The notes beneath the pieces were generated by a model. It searched no databases. It saw only the letters and a program-made list of their open reading frames with translations, and had not been told where the DNA came from. Made by a program: the position numbers and the translations under genes. A stretch of DNA of 64,000 nt from PALSA-612 sp963704335. GTDB lineage: Bacteria; Actinomycetota; Thermoleophilia; Gaiellales; Gaiellaceae. Positions within the stretch are counted from its first letter, which is position 1, and each line of letters begins with the position of its first letter. Positions 35,175-44,808 of this stretch are shown here, piece by piece. The stretch lies in NCBI GenBank assembly GCA_963704335.1, contig OY969889.1, positions 2,976,001 through 3,040,000 of the forward strand. Direction: 5' to 3'.

Positions 35175-35868
35175 CGACTGCGAGCGTGCTGAAGAACTCG
35201 GTGACCTCGGACCTGCTCGGCCGATCTTCCGAGAAGTACCGGATCGGAGTGTCGACATCCGCGAGGGCTGATGCGTCGTAGTCGGTGCGCCGGTGCTCGA
35301 CTCCCGGCCCGAGCAGAGCCCAGTAGGCACCGGGCTCGTCCTCGTACGGCATGCCCACGCTGCCGGCATTGATCACGCGCCTGCCACCGATCTCGCGAGT
35401 GAACTGCATGTGCGTGTGACCGCAGACGATCGTCTCCGGCCCCACTCCGGCGAAGAGTGGCGCTACGCGTTCCTCCGGCGTCCCCTCGAGAAAGACATCC
35501 ACGTCGTTCCGCGGCGACGCGTGGCAGAAGAGCACTGGCCCCAGGCCGTCCGCCTCGAGCTCCAGCCGTTCCGGCAGCCCATGGAGGAACGCGATCTGCT
35601 CTTCTGTGAGCTGCTGGCGGACCCACTCGATCGTGTCCGGCGGAGCAAGTCCCTCCTCGCCGGGCGTGAGCTCCCGGTCGGCGTTGCCGCGAATCCACTG
35701 CACGCGCTCGCCCAGAGCCCGCAACCGCTCGAGTGTCTCTGCGGGCAAGGGACCGGCCGTGACGTCGCCACCGACGACGATCGCCGCGTCGTCCGGTATC
35801 TCCGCCAGCACCGCCTCCAGCGCAGGCAGGTTGCCGTGCACGTCGTAGAGCGCGGCGACTCTCCTCAC
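35167..35868 (-). CDS. Calcineurin-like metallophosphoesterase (YfcE/MJ0936 type)
   Basis: 233 residues from GTG. Metal motifs: ALYDVHGNLPALEAVL, IVVGGDVTAGP, WIRGNADREL, FCHASPRN, CGHTHMQF and NAGSVGMP, matching single-domain phosphodiesterases. It is inserted between khpA and rimM and coupled to both (GTGA with khpA, 8-nt overlap with rimM), an arrangement not in the textbook operon. The substrate could be a cyclic nucleotide or another phosphodiester. Confidence 0.87.
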   Translation of the reverse strand: MRRVAALYDVHGNLPALEAVLAEIPDDAAIVVGGDVTAGPLPAETLERLRALGERVQWIRGNADRELTPGEEGLAPPDTIEWVRQQLTEEQIAFLHGLPERLELEADGLGPVLFCHASPRNDVDVFLEGTPEERVAPLFAGVGPETIVCGHTHMQFTREIGGRRVINAGSVGMPYEDEPGAYWALLGPGVEHRRTDYDASALADVDTPIRYFSEDRPSRSEVTEFFSTLAVGE

Positions 35869-36104
35869 GTGTCGGCGATCTCCAGCATCGTCCGCCGGTC
35901 CTCGCGTGCGCCCGCGGCCCGGGCGAGGATGCGCAGCGAGTGCACCGTGCGTCCACGACGGCCGATGATCATGCCGCGATCGCCCTCGGCCACATGGAGC
36001 CGCAGCACGAGCTCGCCGTCCGGCCCGTCGAGCTCCTCGATCCGCACAGCGTCAGGCTCGGATACGAGCCGTTGCGCGAGGTAGAGGACGAGATCTGCCG
36101 GCAC
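35865..36104 (-). CDS. khpA: KhpA, single KH-domain RNA-binding protein
   Basis: 79 residues. Type II KH domain with the loop GMIIGRRGRTVHSLRIL (GxxG variant IGRRGR). KhpA pairs with KhpB/Jag and binds many RNAs. It sits between rpsP and rimM, the standard position. Overlaps the next gene as GTGA. Confidence 0.93.
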   Translation of the reverse strand: MPADLVLYLAQRLVSEPDAVRIEELDGPDGELVLRLHVAEGDRGMIIGRRGRTVHSLRILARAAGAREDRRTMLEIADT

Positions 36105-36109
36105 TCGAG

Positions 36110-36355
36110 TTAGGCCGACAGACCTTTCACCTTGAGCAGCTTCGCGACCGCCTCGCTCGGCTGCGCGCCCTTGCTCAGCCAGTCCTTCACCTTCGCTTCG
36201 TCGAGCTCGATGATCGAAGGGTCCGGCTGCGGGTTGTAGCGGCCGACGATCTCGATGAACCGTCCGTCGCGCGGCGAGCGCTGGTCTGCGACGACGACCC
36301 GGTAGATCGGGTTCTTCTTCGACCCGACGCGGGTCAGTCTCATGCGTACTGCCAT
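36110..36355 (-). CDS. rpsP: 30S ribosomal protein S16
   Basis: 81 residues, MAVRMRLTRVGSKKNPIYRVVVAD, RFIEIVGRYNP and the C-terminal DEAKVKDWLSKGAQPSEAV helix; normal length. 11 nt after ffh. Confidence 0.96.
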   Translation of the reverse strand: MAVRMRLTRVGSKKNPIYRVVVADQRSPRDGRFIEIVGRYNPQPDPSIIELDEAKVKDWLSKGAQPSEAVAKLLKVKGLSA

Positions 36356-36366
36356 CGTTCTCCTTT

Positions 36367-37689
36367 CTATCGCTTCACGGCCATGCCGGGAAGCGCGGGC
36401 ATCTTGCCCTTGGACATCTGCTTCATCATCTTCGCCATTTGCTTGCGAGCGTTGAGCAGCTGGTTCACCTGCTGGACGGACGTGCCGCTGCCCTGGGCGA
36501 TTCGCTTTCGGCGAGAGCCGTCGATCAGCTCCGGTAGCCGCCGTTCCTCGAGCGTCATCGAGAGAATGATCGCCTCCGCGCGGTCGAGCTCACGCTCGTC
36601 GACGTCCACGCCCTTCAGCTGCTTGCCGAGGCCCGGCACCATGGACAGCACGCCCTGCAGCGGCCCCATCTTCCGCATCATCTTCGAGCTCTGCAGGAAG
36701 TCGTCGAAGGAGAACTCGCCGGCCAGCAGGCGCTGCTCCATGGCCCGCTTGTCCTCCTCGTCGGTGGCCTCGTCTGCCTTCTCGATCAGCGTCAGCACGT
36801 CGCCCATGCCGAGGATGCGGGACGCCATGCGGTCTGGATGGAAGACCTCGAGCTGGTCGAGCTTCTCGCCGACCGACGCGAATTTGATCGGCTTGCCCGT
36901 GACCGCCCGGGCGGACAATGCGGCGCCGCCGCGCGCGTCACCGTCGAGCTTCGTAAGGACGATGCCGTCGAACGCGACCCGGTCCTGGAACGCCTCTGCG
37001 ACGGAGACCGCCTCCTGGCCTGTCATCGAGTCGAGCACGAGCAGGACGTTGTGCGGGTTCGTCGCATCGCGGATGTGAACGAGCTCGTCCATGAGCGCAT
37101 CGTCGATCTGCAAGCGGCCCGCGGTATCGACGATGACCGCGTCCTTGCCTTGACTGCGTGCCTGCTCGAGGCCCGCGCGCGCGGCCGCGACGGGGTCTTT
37201 GCGCTCCGCACTGGCGACCGGGATCTGCAGCTCACGGCCCAGCTGCTCGAGCTGCATCACTGCGGCGGGACGCTGCAGGTCGGCTGCGACGAGGAGCGGC
37301 GAGCGGCCGTCCTTTCGCAGCATCAGGGCGAGCTTCGCCGCGGCCGTCGTCTTGCCGGAGCCCTGGAGCCCGACGAGGAGGATCACCGTCGGCGGCCGCC
37401 CGGCAAAGGCCAGCCTCGAGTCGCCGCCGCCCATCGTGCGCGTCAGCTCCTCGTGGACGATCTTCACGACCTGCTGGCCCGGCGTGAGGCTCTTGGTCAC
37501 TTCCTGGCCGAGGGCGCGCTCCTTGACGCGGGCCGTCAGCTCCTTGACGACATCGAGGTTGACGTCAGCCTCGAGCAGCGCGAGACGGATCTCGCGCATG
37601 GCCTTCGAGATCGTCTCCTCGTCCAGCGTTCCGCGTGAGCGGAGGCCGCCGAGGATGGTCTGCAGCTTGTCGCCGAGAGCGTCGAACAT
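36367..37689 (-). CDS. ffh: Signal recognition particle GTPase Ffh
   Basis: 440 residues from ATG at 37689. N domain with MFDALGDKLQTIL; GTPase G1 VGLQGSGKTTAAAKLA, G3 VDTAGRLQID, G4 LTKLDGDARGG; M domain rich in Met (QSSKMMRKMGPLQGVLSMVPG and a C-terminal KQMAKMMKQMSKGKMPALPG) for signal-sequence and 4.5S RNA binding. With FtsY, 2 kb upstream, it targets membrane proteins co-translationally. Confidence 0.96.
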   Translation of the reverse strand: MFDALGDKLQTILGGLRSRGTLDEETISKAMREIRLALLEADVNLDVVKELTARVKERALGQEVTKSLTPGQQVVKIVHEELTRTMGGGDSRLAFAGRPPTVILLVGLQGSGKTTAAAKLALMLRKDGRSPLLVAADLQRPAAVMQLEQLGRELQIPVASAERKDPVAAARAGLEQARSQGKDAVIVDTAGRLQIDDALMDELVHIRDATNPHNVLLVLDSMTGQEAVSVAEAFQDRVAFDGIVLTKLDGDARGGAALSARAVTGKPIKFASVGEKLDQLEVFHPDRMASRILGMGDVLTLIEKADEATDEEDKRAMEQRLLAGEFSFDDFLQSSKMMRKMGPLQGVLSMVPGLGKQLKGVDVDERELDRAEAIILSMTLEERRLPELIDGSRRKRIAQGSGTSVQQVNQLLNARKQMAKMMKQMSKGKMPALPGMAVKR

Positions 37690-37722
37690 CGGTCTGGAAG
37701 GGTAGCTACCTGGGCTTGGCGC

Positions 37723-37728
37723 TATCCT
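37723..37728 (+). promoter_or_regulatory. Candidate -10 box TATCCT, short-leader start
   Basis: TATCCT ends 10 nt before the ATG at 37739, with no ribosome site between; it lies in the ffh divergent region. Confidence 0.4.
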
Positions 37729-37738
37729 CGGCAGACAG

Positions 37739-38101
37739 ATGAAGCGCGCTCTCGGAGCTGCCGCGATCGCCGTCGTTCTGGCCTCGACCGTCACGGCCGC
37801 GACGCTGCCCGGCAAGCGGATCGCGATTGCCCGAGCATCGGGGCCATTTGCGATCGCAGTGGCGCACGGCCAGGTCAATACGCCAAAGGCGCTCTACGCG
37901 AAGCTGACCGGGAAGGTAGGCGATGCGTCCGTGCTCGTCGACTGCCTCGTGGGAACCGAGTCGACACCGAACACCTACCACCGCCCACGCGCAGCCCTCT
38001 TCCGCTTCCCGGTCAAGCCGGCCAACGCGGACATCTGCCACGTGACGGCGACCGTGTCCGGCAGCGGCAAGATCGTCGCTGAGCTCCGCGCCGTTCGGTA
38101 G
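37739..38101 (+). CDS. Small secreted protein, unknown
   Basis: 120 residues. Signal peptide MKRALGAAAIAVVLASTVTAA, cut near residue 21. The mature part is beta-rich with two cysteines (VDCLVG and DICHVTATVSGSG) that could form one disulfide, an Ig-like pattern. No family recognised. It lies between ffh and the frameshifted transporter, on the opposite strand from both. Confidence 0.65.
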   Translation: MKRALGAAAIAVVLASTVTAATLPGKRIAIARASGPFAIAVAHGQVNTPKALYAKLTGKVGDASVLVDCLVGTESTPNTYHRPRAALFRFPVKPANADICHVTATVSGSGKIVAELRAVR

Positions 38102-38107
38102 ATCCTC

Positions 38108-39761
38108 CTAAAGCATCGCGAGGCGGGTCGTCATCGCCGTCTCGGCGAGCTCTTGCACGTCGTGATGTCCGGTGACGGCGGGGATGAAGACGTCGCGCTC
38201 GAGCGCATAGAGCTTCGCGTCGGTCTTCGCCGTCACGGTCGCCGTTCGCGGCACGTCCTTCAACAGCGCGATCTCTCCGAAATAGTCGCCGGGCCCGAGG
38301 TCTGCCACCCAGCGTCCCTCCTTGGAGACTACGACGGTGCCCTCCTCTATGACATAGAAGCGGTCGCCTTCATCCCCTTCGCGTATCAGCACATCGCCCG
38401 GCTTGCCCTCCACGCGCATGAGCGCGCGGGCCAATCGCTCGAGAATCGGCTCGGGTAGCGCGGTGAAGATCGAGATCCCGCGTACGAGCTCGAGGCCCGG
38501 CGGCGCGAAAGCGGTGAGGTCGATCCGGCGGAGGCCGGAAAGCGTCACGAGCACGATCGCGGTCACGGCGCCACCGAGGACGGCCAGCGCAACGCGGATT
38601 CCCAACGTTTCGATGAGCAGCGGCATCAGCAATGCGCCGTACTGCCATGGCGCCGATGACCGCGCTCTCCATCGCGCCGAAGACACGCCCCATGACGGCG
38701 TCGGGGACCGTCCGCTGGAGGATCGTGTAGGCGTTGATGTCGACAAGGGAGTTCCCGAGGCCGATCAGCAGCATCGCCGCCGCGGCCGCTCCGACACTGG
38801 GCCAGGCCGCGATCAAGAGCAGCGGCGCCGACCAGAGCAGGACACCGACTCCGAAGTCGAGGGCGAGGCGCCCGCGCTGCGCGAGCACGAGAGCTACGAA
38901 GCCGCCGACGAGGCCGCCGATCCCCATCACCGCGTCGAGGTAGCCGACTCCCGAGCGGCCGAGGTCGAGCAGGTCCAGAGCGAGCGTGACGACGAAGACG
39001 AGGGACGCGCCGGCAACGACGGTCTGTGCGCAGTAGACGCCGATGACGAGTCGCAGGTCGCGGTTGCCGAGGATGGCTCGGAATCCCGCGCTCGCGTTGC
39101 CGAGAAACGATCCGCGCTCATCCTCTCCCGTGGCTGCGCCATGCGAGACCGAAGGCGCCGGTAGCCGGACGATGAACGCCGCGGACCAGATAAAGGTGGC
39201 CGCGTTGACGACGTAAACCGTCTGGATGTCGGCGACGGCGAGCAGCAGCCCTCCCAGCGCGGGGCCGACGAAGAAGCCGACGCTCTCGATCGTGCTGGAG
39301 GCGACGTTGGCTGCGGTGAGCTCGCCGGGATCGCGCGCCAGCCCGGGAAGCAGCGCGGCCTGCGCAGGGCGGAAACACGTGCCGACGAGGGCAGTCACGA
39401 TCGCAAGCCCGTACACCGCGAACTCGGGGCCGTCAGCGGCGATCACGACGGCTGCCACGAGCACGAGCACGGCGCGGAGGACGTCCGAGACAAGCATCAC
39501 CCACTTGCGCGGGTAACGGTCGGCGAGAGTCGACGCGAGCGGCAGCACGAGCGCCATCGAGAGGTAACGAGCGACGCCGAGCAGGCCGACGGCAGCAGGG
39601 CCGCCCTGGTCGTATGCGTAGACCGCGACGGCGATCGCGTACGCCCAGTCGCCGACTATGGAACCGACGAAGGCGAGCTGGAGTCGGCGAAGTCCCGGAT
39701 TCGAGAAGACGCTCGCGAGTGCCTGCCCCGACTCTCGGAGCTTCGAGCCGAGGTCGTGCAC
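38108..39761 (-). pseudogene. MFS transporter fused to cyclic-nucleotide-binding domain, frameshifted
   Basis: GTG at 39761 opens an MFS permease (FVGSIVGDWAYAIAVAVYAY, LADRYPRKWVMLVSDVLRAVLVL) that runs normally through FGAMESAVIGAMA. The frame then changes near 38639-38642: one extra base (or two missing) moves the rest (GALLMPLLIETLGIRVAL, then the CAP_ED fold GDVLIREGDEGDRFYVIEEG and GDYFGEIALLKDVPRTATV) into another frame ending at 38108. Both halves keep good coding character, so this is either a recent mutation or an assembly indel. Confidence 0.8.
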
Positions 39762-40712
39762 CTAGTCCTCGTCGCGCCCGACGAGGGCGCGGGCGAAGTC
39801 GCCCGCGTCGAAGGGGCGCAGGTCCTCTGCGCCTTCCCCGATGCCGATCAGCTTGACGGGCAAGCCGAGCTCGACCGCGACCGGCAGGACAATGCCCCCT
39901 TTGGCGGAGCCGTCGAGCTTCGTCAGGCACACGCCGGTGACTCCGACCGCCTCGTGGAACAGCCGCGCCTGTTGCAGGCCGTTCTGCCCCGTCGTCGCGT
40001 CGAGCACCAGCAGCGTCTCGTGCGGCGCGCCCTCGAGCCGGCGCTCGATGACCCGGCGCACCTTCTTCAGCTCGTCCATCAACCCCACCTGCGTGTGCAG
40101 CCGTCCGGCTGTGTCGACGATCACGACGTCACGGCCGCGAGCGAGCGTCGCCTCTACGGCATCGAAGGCGACGGCGGCCGGATCGCCGCCCCGCGTCGAG
40201 CCGACGTAGTCCGCACCTGCCCGCTGCGCCCAGATCTCGAGCTGCTCACCTGCGGCCGCGCGAAAGGTGTCCGCTGCGGCGACGACGACATCCCGCTCGT
40301 GCTCGCGTAGCCGAAAGGCGAGCTTGCCGATCGTCGTCGTCTTGCCCGTGCCGTTGACGCCGACCACGAGCACTACGCTCGGAGCGTCGTCGACGGAGAG
40401 CGTGCCCGGCTCGCCGAACAGCCCCTCGATCTCCTCCGCGAGCGCCACGTCGAGCTCGCCGAGATCGCGACGTTCGCGCAGCCGCTCGACGAGCACGTCC
40501 GTGGCAGCCATGCCCACATCAGCGCCGATCAGCGCCTCCTCGAGGCTCTCCCACGACTCGTCGTCGAGAGGATCGAAACCGGACAGCCGCTGCCAGATGC
40601 CGCGGCGGCTTCGGCTGAGGGAGCCGCGCAGCCGGCCGAAGAACCCTGCCGTCTCCTGCTCGGGATCCTCCTCCGGCTCGGCATCGCCAAGCAGCTCTCC
40701 CCACGTTCGCAT
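39762..40712 (-). CDS. ftsY: Signal recognition particle receptor FtsY
   Basis: 316 residues. An acidic N-terminal A domain is short (about 15 residues, EPEEDPEQE); the NG domain has G1 VVGVNGTGKTTTIGKLA, DTFRAAAGEQLE, G3 VDTAGRLHTQ and G4 LTKLDGSAKGG. The stop abuts the start of the transporter gene. Lies between smc and ffh in the classical order, interrupted by the PQQ gene. Confidence 0.95.
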   Translation of the reverse strand: MRTWGELLGDAEPEEDPEQETAGFFGRLRGSLSRSRRGIWQRLSGFDPLDDESWESLEEALIGADVGMAATDVLVERLRERRDLGELDVALAEEIEGLFGEPGTLSVDDAPSVVLVVGVNGTGKTTTIGKLAFRLREHERDVVVAAADTFRAAAGEQLEIWAQRAGADYVGSTRGGDPAAVAFDAVEATLARGRDVVIVDTAGRLHTQVGLMDELKKVRRVIERRLEGAPHETLLVLDATTGQNGLQQARLFHEAVGVTGVCLTKLDGSAKGGIVLPVAVELGLPVKLIGIGEGAEDLRPFDAGDFARALVGRDED

Positions 40713-40768
40713 CGGGCGATTCTGCCTCGGATTTACGGCACGTCGGACGGAACTGTGATTCTGTTGCG

Positions 40769-42262
40769 ATGGTGAAGAGAGCTTTACGACGGGTCGCGAT
40801 CGTCTGCGGCTGCGCTCTCGCCCTCGCCGTCCCGTCGTCCGCCGCCGATTGGCCGCGCTACGGCGGAGGCGATCTCGTGACGAACCACGTCCCCGCTGCG
40901 GCCGCCGGCGGCCTCTCGTCAGAGACCGTGCGCGACATGGTCGAGCGCTGGAACGTCAACGTGGGAGGACGCTTCGTCGCTTCGCCGCTCTACGCCGAGG
41001 ACGTGCCGTTCGGCAACGCGCGCGAGGACGCGATCTTCGTCGCCACCAACGCCGGCACCGTTGCCGCCCTCCGCGCCGTCGACGGCAGCGTGCTCTGGAA
41101 GCGGCAGGTGAGCGCCGCGACGCTCATCCCCCCCTGCAACATCACGTACGGCATCTCCTCGACACCGGTGCTCGACCGGGCTCGGGGACGCCTGTACACG
41201 ATCGGCTCCGACGGCCTGCTCCACGCACTGAGCCTGGCCACCGGCGAGGAGATCGGCGGCTGGCCGCTGCGCATCGTCCAGCTGACCGGCTCCGAGTACG
41301 TGTGGAGCGGCCTGACGCTGCGCGCCAACAGGCTGTACGTGCCGGTCGCGAGCTTCTGCGACAAGCCCGACCCGGACGGCTACAACGCCGACGGCCGGCT
41401 CGTTGCTGTCGACGTGCTCGCCCCGCGCATCGTCGCTTCGCTCGACATCACGGAGGGCCCCAACAACATGGGCGGCATCTGGGGCTACGCGGGCGTGACG
41501 ATCGACCCGGACACGGCTCATCTGTGGACGGCGACCGGCAACGGCTTCGTCTTCGACCCCGAATGCGGCGGCTGTCTCGTCGAAACGGCCGGCTATGCCG
41601 AAGCGGTGCTCGAGCTGGACGCCGATCTCAACGTCGTCGCCTGGAACCGGCCCGAGGACGTCAGCATCGTCGAGGACAGCGGCTTCGGCGCCGCTCCCCT
41701 GCTCTTCCAGCCCCCCGGCTGCCCGCCGCTTGCCGCCGCCAACGCGAAGAACGGTAGGACGTACATCTGGAACCGCGGAGCTCTCGCCGCCGGGCCGCTC
41801 TGGAGCGCCCGCGTCGGCCCGGGCGAGCTCGGCGCGTCGTTTCTCGCCCAGCCGAGCTACTCGCCGGAGCTGGGCATGTTCTTCATCTCCGCCGCGCGTG
41901 ACTACGACGAGCAAGGCGCGATTCGGACGTTCGATGCGGTCGTCGGCTTCAAGGTCGGCCCACGCTGCGAGCTCCCCGAGCGGCCGACGTGGACGGCGCC
42001 CGGCGTGGGCCGCGGCCCCAAGTCACCGCCGCTGATCGTCGGCGACCTCGTGTTCGTTCCCGGCGGCTTCGACAGGAACGCCTTCGCGCTCAACGCGACG
42101 ACAGGCGAAGTGCTGTGGACGGTGGGACTGCCCGGTGCGTCACTGGCGCCGATCTCCTTCGCGGGGGACGAGGTGCTCATCGCTGACTCGGCGGGCAATC
42201 TCCACGCCTTCGGGCTCGAGCGACCGATCGGCGTCGGCAAGCCCGGGCTCTACGCTCTGTAG
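40769..42262 (+). CDS. Secreted PQQ-type beta-propeller protein
   Basis: 497 residues. Signal peptide ending VPSSAADWPRYGG, then propeller blades with the usual G-x-(V/L)-x-A-L-x-A-x-x-G-x-x-x-W pattern: AGTVAALRAVDGSVLWKR, DGLLHALSLATGEEIGGWPL, NAFALNATTGEVLWTVGLPG. It lacks the tryptophan-docking active site of dehydrogenases as far as I can see, so it may be a YncE/BamB-like scaffold or a quinoprotein. Tail-to-tail with smc without a gap. Confidence 0.82.
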   Translation: MVKRALRRVAIVCGCALALAVPSSAADWPRYGGGDLVTNHVPAAAAGGLSSETVRDMVERWNVNVGGRFVASPLYAEDVPFGNAREDAIFVATNAGTVAALRAVDGSVLWKRQVSAATLIPPCNITYGISSTPVLDRARGRLYTIGSDGLLHALSLATGEEIGGWPLRIVQLTGSEYVWSGLTLRANRLYVPVASFCDKPDPDGYNADGRLVAVDVLAPRIVASLDITEGPNNMGGIWGYAGVTIDPDTAHLWTATGNGFVFDPECGGCLVETAGYAEAVLELDADLNVVAWNRPEDVSIVEDSGFGAAPLLFQPPGCPPLAAANAKNGRTYIWNRGALAAGPLWSARVGPGELGASFLAQPSYSPELGMFFISAARDYDEQGAIRTFDAVVGFKVGPRCELPERPTWTAPGVGRGPKSPPLIVGDLVFVPGGFDRNAFALNATTGEVLWTVGLPGASLAPISFAGDEVLIADSAGNLHAFGLERPIGVGKPGLYAL

Positions 42263-44743
42263 CTAGGCGACCGCGGCAGCTTCGGCGTCCTCACGCGGCA
42301 GCCGGCGCGACACGACCTGCGACACGCCGTCGCGCCCCATCGTCACGCCGTAGAGGACGTCCGCCGCTTCCATCGTGCGCTTCTGGTGCGTGACGACGAT
42401 GAACTGCGCCCGCTCCGAGAACTGCCGCAGCAGCCCGACGAAACGCCCGATGTTCGCGTCGTCGAGCGCCGCCTCCACCTCGTCGAGCAGGTAGAACGGG
42501 CACGGCCGCGCGAGGAATAGCGCGAAGAGAAACGAGAGCGCCCCGAGCGCCTTTTCGCCGCCGGAGAGGAGTGACAGCCGGCTGATGCGCTTGCCGGCCG
42601 GACGCAGCTCGACCTCGATTCCCGGCTCCTCGTCGTCGCCCTCGGGCTCGGTGAGGCGGAGCCGCCCCTCGCCGCCCGGAAAGAGCGTCGAAGCGACCTC
42701 GGCGAAGTTCGCCTCCACCGCCGCATACGTCTCGGTGAAGCGGCGGTCGACCGTCTCCGTCAGCTCGCGGCGCAGCTTGTCCAACCCGGCGAGGCTCAGC
42801 TCGAGGTCCGCGGTCTGAGTGCGCAGCTCGGAGAGGTGCTCCTTCTCGCGGTCGTATTCCTCCTTCGCGAACGGGTTGACGCCGCCGAGCGCCTCCCGTC
42901 GGCGCTCGAGCCGCTCGAGCGTTCCCTCCAGCTCTTCGCGCGTGCCGTCGGCTGCGTCTTCGCCGGCCTCCCCGAGACGACGCCGGGCGTCCGTCGACTC
43001 GGCATCGAGCCGAGCGAGCTCGATCTCGACCTGAGACACGGCGGATGCGGCCTCGTGCGCCTCTCGTCGCACGTCTGCCTCGCGCGCGGCGAGATCTCGC
43101 AGACCGGCGGCGAGAGACGCGGCGAGCCTGCCGCCGGACTCGGCGCTCGCTGTGAGCGGCTGCTCGACGCGCGCGGCCTCGCGGACGATGCGTGCGAGCT
43201 CTTCGCGGAGCCGCTCGCAGAGGGATGTGAGGCGCGGGTCGGGCGAGCGCACGACGGCAGTGGTCGTAGCGGCGCGTTCCGCAAGCACTCGAGCCTCCTC
43301 GCGCAGACGGCGCGCCTGAGCTTCCAGCTCGAGCTGGAACGCCTCGGCCGTCTCGCCGGCGAACCACAGCTCCTGCCGCTGCGGGTCCCAGCCGAACCCC
43401 TCCGCCGTCACGGCGGGGACGGGAGACGCGAGCAGCTCGGCGAGCGGAACCACCGGCAGCGAGCGGGCGAGCTCGGCGGGGTCTTGCCCCACGAGCACGA
43501 CCAGGCGGCCGAGACCGGCCGAGCGGGCGTGCTCGAGCAGCTCGAGGCCGCGAGCGGCATCGCCGACCACCACGGCAGCCGCGCGATGGCCAAGCGCTGC
43601 GGCCACCGACGCCTCATGTCCCGACTCGACGTCCACGGCGCTCAGCGCCAGCGTCTCGCCCCGCTCCGCGAGCGCGCGGGCTGCAGGCGGCAGGCCCTCT
43701 CGCTCGGCAAGCGCACGCTCCACCGCAACCGCACGTGCCTCTGCGAGACGTGCCTGTTCGGCGAGGTCCTCGCCGTGCCTCTGGACCACGGGCGCGCGCA
43801 GGCGCTCCAACAGGTCCGACGCTGCTTCGCGGCGCATCTCGACGCGCTCGCGGGCGCTCCGGAGCCGATACAGGGCTCCGGCCGCGCCTTCCTGCCCTCC
43901 CGCCACGGCGGCCAGCTCCCCCTCGGCGCGCTCACGCTCGACGAGCAAGGCATCGAGCCGTGACTGCACGTTCGTCTGAGCAGCCTCCAGCTGGCTCTTT
44001 CGCGCGCCCGCCTCGCCGGCTCGCGTCGAGTACTCCGCCAGATCGAGCGCTGCGAGCCCGGCGCGGATGCGACGGATCTCGACGCCCAGCTTCTCGGCGC
44101 GCTCGGCGGCGCTCGCCTGGAGCGCGAGTGGCCGCAGCCGCTTCTGGACCTCGCGCTCGAGGTCGCGGGCGCGCTCCACCTGCAGCGCTACGCGCGCGAG
44201 CTTCAGCTCGGCGCGATGGCGACGGCGCTTGAACCGTCCCAGCCCGGCGGCCTCCTCGACGAGCGCACGCCGCTCGCCGGGAGACGAGGAGAGGATCGCC
44301 TCCACCTTGCCCTGGCCGACGATGGCGCCCGCCCCCGGCCCAAGACCTACGTCCGCGAGCAGCTCGACGACATCGGCCCGCCTGACGTTCGCTCCGTTGA
44401 CGAGGTACTGGCCTTCCCCGCCGCGGTGGAGGCGGCGGGTGATCGACACCTCCTCGAAGTCGATTCCCGGTAAGGCCCCACCCACATCCTCGAAGCGGAG
44501 CTCGACCTCGCAGTAGGGAGCTCCCTGGCGTGAGGCGCTCCCGGCGAAGAGCACGTCGTCTGGCTTCTCGGCACGCAGCTCGGTGGGCGCGAGGCTGCCC
44601 GAGGCCCAGAGCAGTGCGTCGGCGATGTTCGACTTGCCCGATCCGTTGGGACCGACGACGACGGCAACGCCCGGCTCGAGGCGCACCTCGACGGGCTCGG
44701 GGAACGACTTGAAGCCACGGATGGTGATCGCGCGCAGGTACAC
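42263..44743 (-). CDS. smc: Chromosome-partition protein SMC, short-armed
   Basis: 826 residues from GTG, against about 1150-1190 in typical SMC. Both head motifs are complete: VVGPNGSGKSNIADALLW near the N-terminus, LSLLSGGEKALGALSFLFALF and FYLLDEVEAALDDANI near the C-terminus. A hinge-like segment lies around residues 350-470. The two coiled-coil arms (about 170-340 and 475-640) are each much shorter than usual. Usual neighbours: rnc upstream, ftsY downstream. No scpA/scpB in the window. Confidence 0.93.
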   Translation of the reverse strand: MYLRAITIRGFKSFPEPVEVRLEPGVAVVVGPNGSGKSNIADALLWASGSLAPTELRAEKPDDVLFAGSASRQGAPYCEVELRFEDVGGALPGIDFEEVSITRRLHRGGEGQYLVNGANVRRADVVELLADVGLGPGAGAIVGQGKVEAILSSSPGERRALVEEAAGLGRFKRRRHRAELKLARVALQVERARDLEREVQKRLRPLALQASAAERAEKLGVEIRRIRAGLAALDLAEYSTRAGEAGARKSQLEAAQTNVQSRLDALLVERERAEGELAAVAGGQEGAAGALYRLRSARERVEMRREAASDLLERLRAPVVQRHGEDLAEQARLAEARAVAVERALAEREGLPPAARALAERGETLALSAVDVESGHEASVAAALGHRAAAVVVGDAARGLELLEHARSAGLGRLVVLVGQDPAELARSLPVVPLAELLASPVPAVTAEGFGWDPQRQELWFAGETAEAFQLELEAQARRLREEARVLAERAATTTAVVRSPDPRLTSLCERLREELARIVREAARVEQPLTASAESGGRLAASLAAGLRDLAAREADVRREAHEAASAVSQVEIELARLDAESTDARRRLGEAGEDAADGTREELEGTLERLERRREALGGVNPFAKEEYDREKEHLSELRTQTADLELSLAGLDKLRRELTETVDRRFTETYAAVEANFAEVASTLFPGGEGRLRLTEPEGDDEEPGIEVELRPAGKRISRLSLLSGGEKALGALSFLFALFLARPCPFYLLDEVEAALDDANIGRFVGLLRQFSERAQFIVVTHQKRTMEAADVLYGVTMGRDGVSQVVSRRLPREDAEAAAVA

Positions 44744-44808
44744 GGCCGCCCAACGCTAACGGCGGTTGCGGATGCCACCGTCCCGTCCGAACACGCCTCT
44801 CCGAGCCG

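Noticed and set aside
38600..38700. Programmed frameshift in the MFS-CAP gene
   Set aside because: No slippery heptamer, stem-loop or internal ribosome site at the junction.
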